NCBI GenBank assembly: GCA_903897985.1
Contig: CAIUDS010000491.1
Span: forward strand, 1-6,286
Source of the DNA: an uncultured delta proteobacterium
Lineage (GTDB): Bacteria > RBG-13-61-14 > DRUE01
Length of the DNA: 6,286 nt
Direction: 5' to 3'
Shown here: positions 1 through 5,402 of the stretch, one piece after another
Numbering within the stretch: the stretch's first letter is position 1
How the letters are laid out: the number at the start of each line of letters is the position of its first letter
Program-made: the position numbers and the translations under genes
Notes under the pieces: generated by a model
What the model was told of the DNA's origin: nothing
Databases searched by the model: none
The model's input: only the letters and a program-made list of their open reading frames with translations

Positions 1-15
1 CTGTTTCCCCATCAT
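1..15 (-). CDS. 5' end of a divergent gene, product unknown (partial)
   Basis: Read on the minus strand, an ATG at 15-13 follows an AAGGAG ribosome site (complement of 24-29) with an 8-base gap. The codons read Met-Met-Gly-Lys-Gln and then run off the left edge. A second ATG at 12-10 is the alternative start, but its spacing of 11 bases from the ribosome site is less good. A well-formed promoter lies just upstream (53-82, minus strand). The promoter, ribosome site and start codon fall in the right order and at normal distances, and this is the only evidence for the gene. Five codons are too few to name a product. It would be transcribed away from the plus-strand genes described below. Confidence 0.5.
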
Positions 16-52
16 GGCCCAAACTCCTTATGAGATTGTCATTTTATATATA

Positions 53-82
53 AGTATAGCAAATTTAATGGTCTATAGTCAA
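53..82 (-). promoter_or_regulatory. sigma-70-like promoter for the divergent gene
   Basis: On the minus strand the -35 box TTGACT (complement of 77-82) and the -10 box TATACT (complement of 53-58) are separated by 18 bases. A TGC directly upstream of the -10 box (complement of 59-61) gives an extended -10. Transcription would start near position 46 and leave a leader of about 30 nt containing the AAGGAG site. This is the best two-box promoter in the window. Confidence 0.6.
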
Positions 83-355
83 GAGGATTTGGGCAACAGG
101 CCCTCGAGGTGTGACCCCTCTCCCCCAACTTAGTTGGAAACCAAGGCTTTCAGGTTGACAGGATTAGGGCGATGACTCTAACCTATTGAATAGGGATTCT
201 ATTTGTGGGGGGCCGCTCGGATTTTCGAGAAAATATTTTTGGGGTTCCAGCGTATTGTTATACAACCATTATAGCCCCCCGATTGGGCGAATACGCCTGA
301 ACTGCGAATCCCGTGGGGCTGATAAAAACTACGATGCTGGGGAGGACCATATAAA
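83..355. other. intergenic region and leader of the first plus-strand gene
   Basis: No gene is supported here. Short inverted repeats are present: CCAAC/GTTGG at 125-137 with a 3-base loop, and AATAG/CTATT at 189-203. A TTGACA at 155-160 could be a plus-strand -35 box, but the best hexamer 18 bases downstream, TAACCT at 179-184, is poor. Further right, AGCCCC (273-278) can pair with GGGGCT (315-320). That pairing encloses a tight hairpin, GGCG-AATA-CGCC (286-297). If transcription starts near 271, this structure lies in the 5' leader of the gene at 356. No known riboswitch class could be assigned. Confidence 0.4.
256..264 (+). promoter_or_regulatory. possible extended -10 promoter for the DUF3108-like gene
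   Basis: TG at 256-257, one base, then TATACA at 259-264 form an extended -10 element. The -35 region is weak: only T-rich sequence at 236-241 lies at the expected distance. A start near 271 would give a leader of about 85 nt before the ATG at 356. The ribosome site GGAGGA at 341-346 lies 9 bases before that ATG. Confidence 0.35.
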
Positions 356-1147
356 ATGGAGAGCGGTTTTTGCATCTCTAAAGCCAGGTTGGTGGTCGCG
401 GCAGGTGTTTTGGTGTTGCTGAGTATTGCCGGAGGGGTCGGTCATTCAATCACCAAAATCCATGACGGCAAGAAAAGGTATTACCGGATCGTCACTACCG
501 ACGAAAGCGTTAAGGAAGACCGTATGGAGCGCCGGGTGTTCAAGACCACCGAGTACTGGTACCGGGTTAAGGACGGGGAGCTTCACGGTGATCCGGTCTG
601 GATCATGGAGCGGGAGGACAAGAACCAAACCGGCGATACGATGAAATCCTTGTTTTACATAGACCCCAAGGACTTCACCATGATCGAGTCCGAGATTAAA
701 TTATACAACCACGACGGCAGAATCATTGACGATGTCCACAGCTATTACCGGAATGTCTTCCAACCGCTGCCCAAGAAAGCCATTCACCCCTACATGCAGC
801 CGCTGGCCTTCCAGTACCTGGACCTGAATCAAGGGACCTCTACAAAAATCAACACGGTGTTCAGCCCCCAGTTCGCAGGCATGGGCATAATCGCGAAAGT
901 GGAAGGGGAGGAGACCATAACCGTGCCCGCGGGAACCTTCGAGTGCGTCAAGGTCTCCCTGGAATTCGACATGGAGAGCTTGCCCGGCATAATAAAACTC
1001 CTTCCTTCCCTGCTGGTACAAAGTGTCATGGGCAACCATTACGCCTGGGCGGAAAAAGCCCCTCCCCACGCGCTGATCAAATCCAGCGGAAAACTGGGCG
1101 GGCCCGGCTCGCCGAACATGGCGGAAGAGCTGGTCAAAGTGGAATAG
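356..1147 (+). CDS. DUF3108-like exported or membrane-anchored protein, paralogue 1
   Basis: This encodes 263 residues of unknown function. The start is supported by GGAGGA at 341-346. A hydrophobic stretch at about residues 12-28, after Lys9 and Arg11, is a signal peptide or single N-terminal anchor, so the rest should lie outside the cytoplasm. The mature part is rich in charged and aromatic residues with alternating patterns typical of beta strands. The motif VPAGTFECVKV at residues 190-200 resembles the signature of DUF3108-type periplasmic proteins, which are known mainly as predicted beta-rich envelope proteins. The C-terminus contains LGGPGSP and ends EELVKVE. The gene at 2538 encodes the same layout, including a matching motif and tail, so the two are paralogues. 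The AttH/CrtC-like lipoprotein gene lies between them. The DUF3108 link rests on the motif and overall layout, not on a search; the reading frame itself is secure. Confidence 0.85.
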   Translation: MESGFCISKARLVVAAGVLVLLSIAGGVGHSITKIHDGKKRYYRIVTTDESVKEDRMERRVFKTTEYWYRVKDGELHGDPVWIMEREDKNQTGDTMKSLFYIDPKDFTMIESEIKLYNHDGRIIDDVHSYYRNVFQPLPKKAIHPYMQPLAFQYLDLNQGTSTKINTVFSPQFAGMGIIAKVEGEETITVPAGTFECVKVSLEFDMESLPGIIKLLPSLLVQSVMGNHYAWAEKAPPHALIKSSGKLGGPGSPNMAEELVKVE

Positions 1148-1154
1148 CCGCCAA

Positions 1155-1166
1155 GGGCTGAAGCCC
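1155..1166. repeat. short intergenic hairpin
   Basis: GGGC (1155-1158) and GCCC (1163-1166) are complementary with a TGAA loop. The hairpin lies 8 bases after the stop codon of the first DUF3108-like gene. No T-run follows, so it is not a convincing intrinsic terminator. The remaining intergenic sequence up to 1399 contains no supported gene. Confidence 0.35.
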
Positions 1167-1332
1167 CGGATGGTCGGGTTGAACCGGCTCCTTGGATACG
1201 ACCCGGTTGTGGGTGGAAATGGCCGGATTGAGCTCATTCCGAGTATTTGAGCTGTAATCGGCTTGTAATCCACCAGTGCAGGGCTTGATTTTTCGCTCGT
1301 CTCATTTTAACAGGGTGTTGAAAAACTCGCCT

Positions 1333-1341
1333 TGCTAAAAT
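1333..1341 (+). promoter_or_regulatory. possible extended -10 promoter for the AttH/CrtC-like gene
   Basis: TG at 1333-1334, one base, then TAAAAT at 1336-1341 make an extended -10 element. A TTGAAA at 1318-1323 is only 12 bases upstream, too close for a standard -35 box. A TTAACA at 1307-1312 is 23 bases away, too far. Transcription would start near 1348, about 50 nt before the ATG at 1400. Confidence 0.35.
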
Positions 1342-1386
1342 ATTTATCATTTTATTGCGTATTAAGAACAACAAACCAATTGAAAA

Positions 1387-1391
1387 GAGGG
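1387..1391 (+). promoter_or_regulatory. ribosome binding site that fixes the start at 1400
   Basis: GAGGG lies 8 bases before the ATG at 1400. An in-frame TTG at 1355 would add 15 residues, but it has no ribosome site and would place polar residues ahead of the lipoprotein signal. The ATG at 1400 is therefore preferred. Confidence 0.65.
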
Positions 1392-1399
1392 ACTGGCAG

Positions 1400-2461
1400 A
1401 TGAGAAAAATCGGAATGATTTTGGGAGCAATCCTGGTCCTGAGCGCGGGCTGTGCCCGCCAAAAACTGCCGCCGCTGGATCTGAGCTATCCCACCAAGCT
1501 TATGGAGCTTCCGCGCGACCTGGCCGCTCATCCATGGGCGTTTCTGGAGTGGTGGTATTACACCGGGCATTTAAAAGCAGAGGACGGCAAGAACTATGGG
1601 TTTGAGTTGACCATTTTCAAGGTCCGGACGGACCTGGCTAAGGATAATGAAAAGTGGATCAGCCGCGTGGTTCCGGTCGGGTATATGGCGAATCTGGCAC
1701 TGGTTGATGAGACCAGCGGGGAATATCTTCATCAGACCATCGTGCTCCCGGCCGGGAAGAACGCGGAGGCGAGCGGTGAAGAGTATCAAATAGTTTTAGG
1801 AAAATGGCGGGCGAGCGGAGATGAGCAGGTTCATCATATTTCAGCAGACACTAAAAAATTCGGAGTGGACCTTGAGCTCAAGCCCATCAAGCCGGCGGCT
1901 TTGCACAGTAAAACCGGGATCGTGCCTAAAGGGGAGGGAGTCGCTAATTATTACATGTCCTATCCGCGGATGAAGATCAATGGGACGATCTTTTTTAACG
2001 GTGAAAAGATTCCGGTTCAAGGCATGGGCTGGTTTGATCGCGAATACGGATTTATGGGCCAGCGAATGGGGTTTGGCTGGGACTGGTTCAGCATTCAGCT
2101 TCAGGACAATACCGAGTATATGATTTACACGATCCGGAGATCGGATGGCACGGTTGAGCCTTTAAGCCGCGCCTGCCGGATTGACCAGGCCGGTAAAGAG
2201 GAATGCCTGCCGCTCGGCGAGACGACCATCAACGCGCTCGGGCTTTGGAGCAGCCCAGGAACCAAGGCCGTTTACCCATCGGGCTGGCAGATTATCATTC
2301 CGGCATGGGGGGTTGATCTGGTCGTGGCCCCGACGGTTGCCGACCAGGAGTTTGATTTTATGGGTGGGGGCTATTGGGAAGGAAGCTGTAAAGTTTTGGG
2401 AAAGCCCGCAAACGGACTTGCCTATGTGGAATTGGTCGGATATAGAAAAAAGGCAAAATGA
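1400..2461 (+). CDS. AttH/CrtC-family lipocalin-like lipoprotein
   Basis: This encodes 353 residues. The N-terminus is a lipoprotein signal: Met-Arg-Lys, a hydrophobic core, then the lipobox LSAGC with the lipidated cysteine at residue 18. Residue +2 is Ala rather than Asp, which by the E. coli rule points to the outer membrane. Motifs of the AttH/CrtC (hydroxyneurosporene synthase-like) lipocalin fold are present in order: FLEWWYYTGHL from residue 48, FELTIF from 68, GMGWFDREYG at 208-217, GWDWFS at 226-231, YWEGS from 325 and AYVELVGY at 341-348. The family includes carotenoid 1,2-hydratases, but most members are secreted proteins of unknown ligand. No carotenoid genes are nearby, so naming it CrtC would be unsafe. 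It lies between two paralogous DUF3108-like genes. No terminator is evident before the next gene, 76 bases downstream, so co-transcription with it is likely. Family assignment is firm; substrate is unknown. Confidence 0.9.
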   Translation: MRKIGMILGAILVLSAGCARQKLPPLDLSYPTKLMELPRDLAAHPWAFLEWWYYTGHLKAEDGKNYGFELTIFKVRTDLAKDNEKWISRVVPVGYMANLALVDETSGEYLHQTIVLPAGKNAEASGEEYQIVLGKWRASGDEQVHHISADTKKFGVDLELKPIKPAALHSKTGIVPKGEGVANYYMSYPRMKINGTIFFNGEKIPVQGMGWFDREYGFMGQRMGFGWDWFSIQLQDNTEYMIYTIRRSDGTVEPLSRACRIDQAGKEECLPLGETTINALGLWSSPGTKAVYPSGWQIIIPAWGVDLVVAPTVADQEFDFMGGGYWEGSCKVLGKPANGLAYVELVGYRKKAK

Positions 2462-2522
2462 TTTGTAATCCCAAATTATGCGGCTAAAAACCCAAAAGTC
2501 GTTTGCCCCGCAAGGCACGCTG

Positions 2523-2528
2523 AGGAGG
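2523..2528 (+). promoter_or_regulatory. ribosome binding site that fixes the start at 2538
   Basis: A consensus AGGAGG lies 9 bases before the ATG at 2538. An in-frame ATG at 2478 would add 20 residues in front of the signal peptide and has no ribosome site, so the downstream start is preferred. Confidence 0.75.
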
Positions 2529-2537
2529 ACTGGTTTT

Positions 2538-3317
2538 ATGAAGCTGAGATTGAGTTTCGTTGCGCCGGCGCGTGCGGCGCGGTTTGTGATCCTGACGGCG
2601 CTGGCCGTCCTGGCGCTCGCCGCCGGCTCCTCCAACCACCCCGGCGCCTGCCGCGACTACCGCACCCGCTATGTTGACCCCAAGGCCAAGGACGACCCCA
2701 AAGACGGACGGATGCGGCGGATCAGCGAATTCAGCCTCTGGTCCGAGGATGGCAGTTACGAGGGCAAGCCGGCCACCGTGTTCAAGCGCGAAGAACGCAG
2801 CACCCAAGGCGACCGGGTGTTGTTTGAAGTCACCGCCGCCTCGGACCTCCTGCCCTTTCAGACCAACCGCAAGGTCTATTCCCGGCAGAACCAGCTGCTC
2901 GAAGACCATACCATTGTCTACACCGATCTCTTCTCCCGCTTTCCCGCGCGGACCATTGACGGGGCGACCATGTCCTGGGCGCTCGAGCATATTGACCTCA
3001 CCATCGGCCGGCGTTCGGATTTCTGGATCGCGCTCGGGACCGAGTTCGCGCCTTGGCAGGTGTTCATGACGCCGGAGGCGGAGGAAACCGTGACCGTCCC
3101 GGCCGGGACCTTCAAGTGCGTGCGGGTAAAGCTGAAATACAGCACCGACAAGCTGCCCGGTTTCCTCAAGATGCTGCCCAGGTTTATTCTAAATCAGATC
3201 ATCAGCAGCCCCACCGGATGGGTGACCAAGGACACGCATATCATGGTCAAGTTTCAGGACAAGCTAGACGGACCGGGCACGCCGGACAAGGTCGAGGAAC
3301 TGGTCCGGATCAGATAA
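2538..3317 (+). CDS. DUF3108-like exported protein, paralogue 2
   Basis: This encodes 259 residues of unknown function. A basic N-terminus (Lys2, Arg4, Arg12, Arg15) is followed by a hydrophobic core at about residues 16-29. The ALA at 26-28 is a plausible signal peptidase I site. Cys38 is not in a lipobox context, so it should be a soluble periplasmic or secreted protein. The motif VPAGTFKCVRV at residues 187-197 matches the one in the gene at 356. So do the following LPGFLKMLP segment (LPGIIKLLP in the other) and the tail LDGPGTP...EELVRIR. The N-terminal two-thirds are more diverged. Codons are noticeably richer in G and C at third positions than in paralogue 1. The gene ends with two stops in tandem, TAA-TAA at 3315-3320. 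It probably belongs to one transcript with the lipocalin-like lipoprotein gene. The protein assignment to DUF3108 is by motif only. Confidence 0.85.
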   Translation: MKLRLSFVAPARAARFVILTALAVLALAAGSSNHPGACRDYRTRYVDPKAKDDPKDGRMRRISEFSLWSEDGSYEGKPATVFKREERSTQGDRVLFEVTAASDLLPFQTNRKVYSRQNQLLEDHTIVYTDLFSRFPARTIDGATMSWALEHIDLTIGRRSDFWIALGTEFAPWQVFMTPEAEETVTVPAGTFKCVRVKLKYSTDKLPGFLKMLPRFILNQIISSPTGWVTKDTHIMVKFQDKLDGPGTPDKVEELVRIR

Positions 3318-3485
3318 TAAGTTGACCGCATATGCCGCTTCTACAAAGTCTGCCTGTATGCGGACAATGTGAGCCAATGGGGCCAGACCCAGACATCCTT
3401 CTTCGTCCCGCAAAGCGGGACTACGAAGGACAAGTGAGACATTTGGTGAAAAGTTTTCAAGGCTCATTTGCTTTGATCGAGCCAT
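3264..3485 (-). CDS. doubtful small ORF of 73 codons, antisense to the gap
   Basis: On the minus strand an ATG at 3485 follows GGGAGG (complement of 3491-3496) with a 5-base gap, an unusually good ribosome site. A TTGACA (complement of 3527-3532) lies upstream, with only poor -10 candidates about 19-20 bases from it. The predicted peptide resembles nothing I recognise. It reads straight through the inverted repeat at 3396-3430 and its last 18 codons overlap the 3' end of the DUF3108-like gene in antisense. It may be the 5' stub of a lost gene whose original coding sequence was replaced, or a chance ORF. Confidence 0.2.
   Translation of the reverse strand: MARSKQMSLENFSPNVSLVLRSPALRDEEGCLGLAPLAHIVRIQADFVEAAYAVNLLSDPDQFLDLVRRARSV
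3396..3430. repeat. imperfect inverted repeat (REP-like hairpin)
   Basis: The inner arms GTCCCGC (3405-3411) and GCGGGAC (3415-3421) pair perfectly around an AAA loop. After a 3-base internal mismatch region, the outer arms TCCTTC (3396-3401) and GAAGGA (3425-3430) pair again. No T-run follows. The long interrupted stem and intergenic position suggest a dispersed repeat rather than a terminator, though it could also stop or protect the upstream transcript. Confidence 0.55.
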
Positions 3486-3541
3486 GTATACCTCCCTGAT
3501 TTATTCTGCACGCAAATAGTCAAGGTTGTCAAGCGAGGAAT

Positions 3542-3584
3542 GGACGAAAGACGAAGGGCGAAGGACTAAAAGAGGAAAGACAAA
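3542..3584. repeat. degenerate purine-rich heptamer tandem repeat
   Basis: Successive units read GGACGAA, AGACGAA, GGGCGAA and GGACTAA, then an 8-base AAGAGGAA, then AGACAAA. The consensus is RGRCGAA. The block lies about 50 bases upstream of the GH172 -10 box. Whether it is a dispersed repeat or a regulatory site cannot be told from this window. Confidence 0.45.
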
Positions 3585-3609
3585 AATTGCCCTGGCACCG
3601 GCGGTGAGT

Positions 3610-3639
3610 TTAATGTTTGGCCGCGGGTTGTGATATAAT
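3610..3639 (+). promoter_or_regulatory. promoter of the GH172 gene
   Basis: TG at 3631-3632, one base, then a consensus TATAAT at 3634-3639 form a perfect extended -10. The -35 region is weak: TTAATG at 3610-3615 sits 18 bases upstream. Transcription would start near 3646. The consensus AGGAGG ribosome site at 3655-3660 lies 6 bases before the ATG at 3667, so the leader is only about 20 nt. Confidence 0.6.
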
Positions 3640-3666
3640 TCTCGCAAATAAAACAGGAGGCTGAAA

Positions 3667-5340
3667 ATGAAGGCAAGCAGGTTCTTGCTGGCGGGAACGG
3701 TCCTGGCCGCGTCATTGATTGGCGCCGGGAATCTTTTTTCCGGGGAGTCCGATAAAATCACCCTGCCCGTGTTGCTGGACCGGGTGGCGAGTCTGGACTG
3801 GCTTTACACCGCGCCGCTGGCGGGCGAGAAGCAACTCCAGTTTTCCAGCTATGACCGCAAGTCCAAAATCGAGAACGGCCAGAAGATTGACTGGTACGCG
3901 AACATGGACGCGGGCAACTACCTGGCCGAGGAGAGCAAGGACGGGGGCAAGGAATATGTGATGGCCGACTATCAGGGCGCGGGCTACATTGCTCGGATCT
4001 GGAGCGCGAATCCCGGCAAGGACCGCTGGCGCGTCTATCTTGATGGGTCGGACACGCCGGTGATTGACGAGCCGGGCGCGGAACTGCTCTCGGGCAAGGG
4101 CAAGTATTTCAAGGAACCTTTTGCCGGCAAACGCGCCATGGGCCAGGTGCTCATCTTCCCGCTCCCGTTCCAGAAATCCTGCAAGGTCTGCCTCTATACC
4201 ATCTCCCCGGTCAAGCCCATCCGCTATTTCCAGGTTGACATCATCACGGCGCCGGAAGGCACGGTCGCGGAAACCTTCAAGCTTGACGACCTCCAAAAAT
4301 ACTCGGCCCAGGTCAAAGCCGCTTCGGACATCCTGACGAAGCGCGCGCCTTTGGTACCCGCCGGTTTGGCCGAGACCAAATTCGAGCTCGAGCTCGCGCC
4401 CAACGCCGAGAAAAAACTGGCGGACATTGCCGGGCCGGGCGTGATCAAGACCGTGGAGGTGAGTATTAAGCAAAGCTCGCTGGAAGACGCGCGCGTCGCT
4501 CTCAACGAGGCGGTGCTGACCGGAAAATTCGACGGCATCGCGATGCCGTTCATTCTCGCGCCCCTTGGCGCCTTTTTCGGGTCCGCGCCCGGGGTGGAGA
4601 GCTACAAATCGCTCGGCTCCGGCATCAGTTGGGACAAGCCGAACAAAACCGCCACGCTCCTAAGCTACTGGCCCATGCCCCTGAAAAAATCCGCGTCGTT
4701 CTCGCTCGCCAACCACTCGAACAAGCCGCTCAAAATTTCCGGCAAAATTTTGCTCGAACAAAAAGCGGTCGGCGACGCGCTCTATTTCCACGCCAGCTAT
4801 AATTACCTTAACTACCACGCCACCCGGCCGTTCTCGGACTGGACCCTTTTAAACGCGAGCGGCGGCGCGGGCAGGTATGTGGGCACCATGCTCAGCGTGC
4901 GCAACCCGGATTATATGTGGTGGGGAGAGGGTGACGAAAAAGTCTCGGTGGACAACGAGACTTTCCCGAGCATCTTCGGCACGGGCACGGAGGATTACTT
5001 CAGCTATGCCTGGGGCACGGACTATAAAAGGTTCGATCACGCTTATTACGGCATCCCGCTGGCGGCCCGCAGGGGCCGGACGCTCATGCTCGCCCCGTAC
5101 CAGCTGACCCCCTACCGGCTGCTCATGACCAACCCGCGCGAGGAGGAAATGGTGTCCCAATACCGCTGGCATATCCTCGACCAGATCCCGTTCCACCAGG
5201 GCCTCAACTTCAACCTCGAAGTCTGGCACTGGACCCCCGTCATCACCTTTGACCTCCAGGCCATGAGCTATTGGTACGGACAGGCCGCGGTGAGCTATGA
5301 CCAGCAAGCCATCATCCCGGAAGAAATTCCGAATTGGTGA
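3667..5340 (+). CDS. secreted DUF2961/GH172-family glycoside hydrolase-like protein
   Basis: This encodes 557 residues starting with a signal peptide (Lys2, Arg5, hydrophobic core about 6-19). Family hallmarks appear in order: SSYDRKS at 60-66, DYQGAGYIARIWS from 101, YLDG at 124-127, YVGTML from 404, WWGEGDE at 418-424, GTGTEDYF at 438-445, YRWHI from 499 and SYWYG at 534-538. DUF2961 was reclassified as GH172, whose characterised members act on difructose dianhydride I and on arabinofuranosides. As I recall, the catalytic glutamates of the Bifidobacterium enzyme are 270 and 291. Here Glu421 and Glu442 lie in the two conserved motifs with the same spacing of 21, so the site looks intact. The protein is longer than simple members. 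A second GPGVI-type segment starts at residue 252, as if the N-terminal half were duplicated. The actual sugar substrate cannot be read from sequence. The gene has its own promoter and ribosome site, so it is probably a separate unit from the cluster upstream. Confidence 0.92.
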   Translation: MKASRFLLAGTVLAASLIGAGNLFSGESDKITLPVLLDRVASLDWLYTAPLAGEKQLQFSSYDRKSKIENGQKIDWYANMDAGNYLAEESKDGGKEYVMADYQGAGYIARIWSANPGKDRWRVYLDGSDTPVIDEPGAELLSGKGKYFKEPFAGKRAMGQVLIFPLPFQKSCKVCLYTISPVKPIRYFQVDIITAPEGTVAETFKLDDLQKYSAQVKAASDILTKRAPLVPAGLAETKFELELAPNAEKKLADIAGPGVIKTVEVSIKQSSLEDARVALNEAVLTGKFDGIAMPFILAPLGAFFGSAPGVESYKSLGSGISWDKPNKTATLLSYWPMPLKKSASFSLANHSNKPLKISGKILLEQKAVGDALYFHASYNYLNYHATRPFSDWTLLNASGGAGRYVGTMLSVRNPDYMWWGEGDEKVSVDNETFPSIFGTGTEDYFSYAWGTDYKRFDHAYYGIPLAARRGRTLMLAPYQLTPYRLLMTNPREEEMVSQYRWHILDQIPFHQGLNFNLEVWHWTPVITFDLQAMSYWYGQAAVSYDQQAIIPEEIPNW

Positions 5341-5351
5341 GGACCAGTAGT

Positions 5352-5369
5352 GGCGAGGCTTGCCTCGCC
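5352..5369. repeat. perfect intergenic inverted repeat
   Basis: GGCGAGGC (5352-5359) and GCCTCGCC (5362-5369) are perfectly complementary with only TT between them. The hairpin lies 11 bases after the GH172 stop codon. No T-run follows, so it is not a typical intrinsic terminator. Its compact, intergenic form resembles dispersed palindromic repeats. It may limit readthrough into tldD or stabilise the upstream message. Confidence 0.6.
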
Positions 5370-5402
5370 TATAAGAGAAACCAAATATGAACAGGTGAAA
5401 AA

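Larger units (their letters stand above)
3321..3666. other. intergenic region before the GH172 gene
   Basis: This 346-base stretch separates the three-gene envelope cluster from the GH172 gene. It holds an imperfect inverted repeat (3396-3430), a degenerate heptamer repeat (3542-3584) and the GH172 promoter (3631-3639). A reading frame in phase with the upstream gene runs from 3321 to a TGA at 3435-3437, but it has no start signal. Apart from the weak minus-strand ORF, no gene is supported. Confidence 0.5.

Noticed and set aside
281..335. Similarity of the leader at 281-335 to a fluoride riboswitch (GGGCGA, CGCC, AACTGC, GGGGCTGAT, CTAC in order)
   Set aside because: The order of short motifs is suggestive, but the long P1 strand is missing between GGGCG and CGCC, and the second hairpin does not form properly. 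The downstream gene is not a fluoride exporter. A Rfam crcB model scan would settle it.
186..422. Plus-strand ORF of 78 codons
   Set aside because: It starts at TTG without a ribosome site and overlaps the well-supported gene at 356 in another frame.
701..1273. Minus-strand ORF of 190 codons opposite the first DUF3108-like gene
   Set aside because: It is antisense to a gene with a signal sequence, ribosome site and paralogue, and its peptide is of low quality, so it is a shadow.
1355..1399. TTG start at 1355 for the lipoprotein gene
   Set aside because: There is no ribosome site, and it would put 15 polar residues before the lipobox signal; the ATG at 1400 fits better.
2478..2537. ATG start at 2478 for the second DUF3108-like gene
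   Set aside because: It has no ribosome site, while the ATG at 2538 has AGGAGG and begins a normal signal peptide.
4384..4395. Perfect 12-base palindrome GAGCTCGAGCTC
   Set aside because: It lies inside the GH172 gene and follows simply from codons for Glu-Leu-Glu-Leu.
3712..4473. Minus-strand ORF of 253 codons opposite the GH172 gene
   Set aside because: Its Arg-, Gly- and Leu-rich composition is typical of the antisense of GC-rich coding DNA; the plus strand carries all family motifs.
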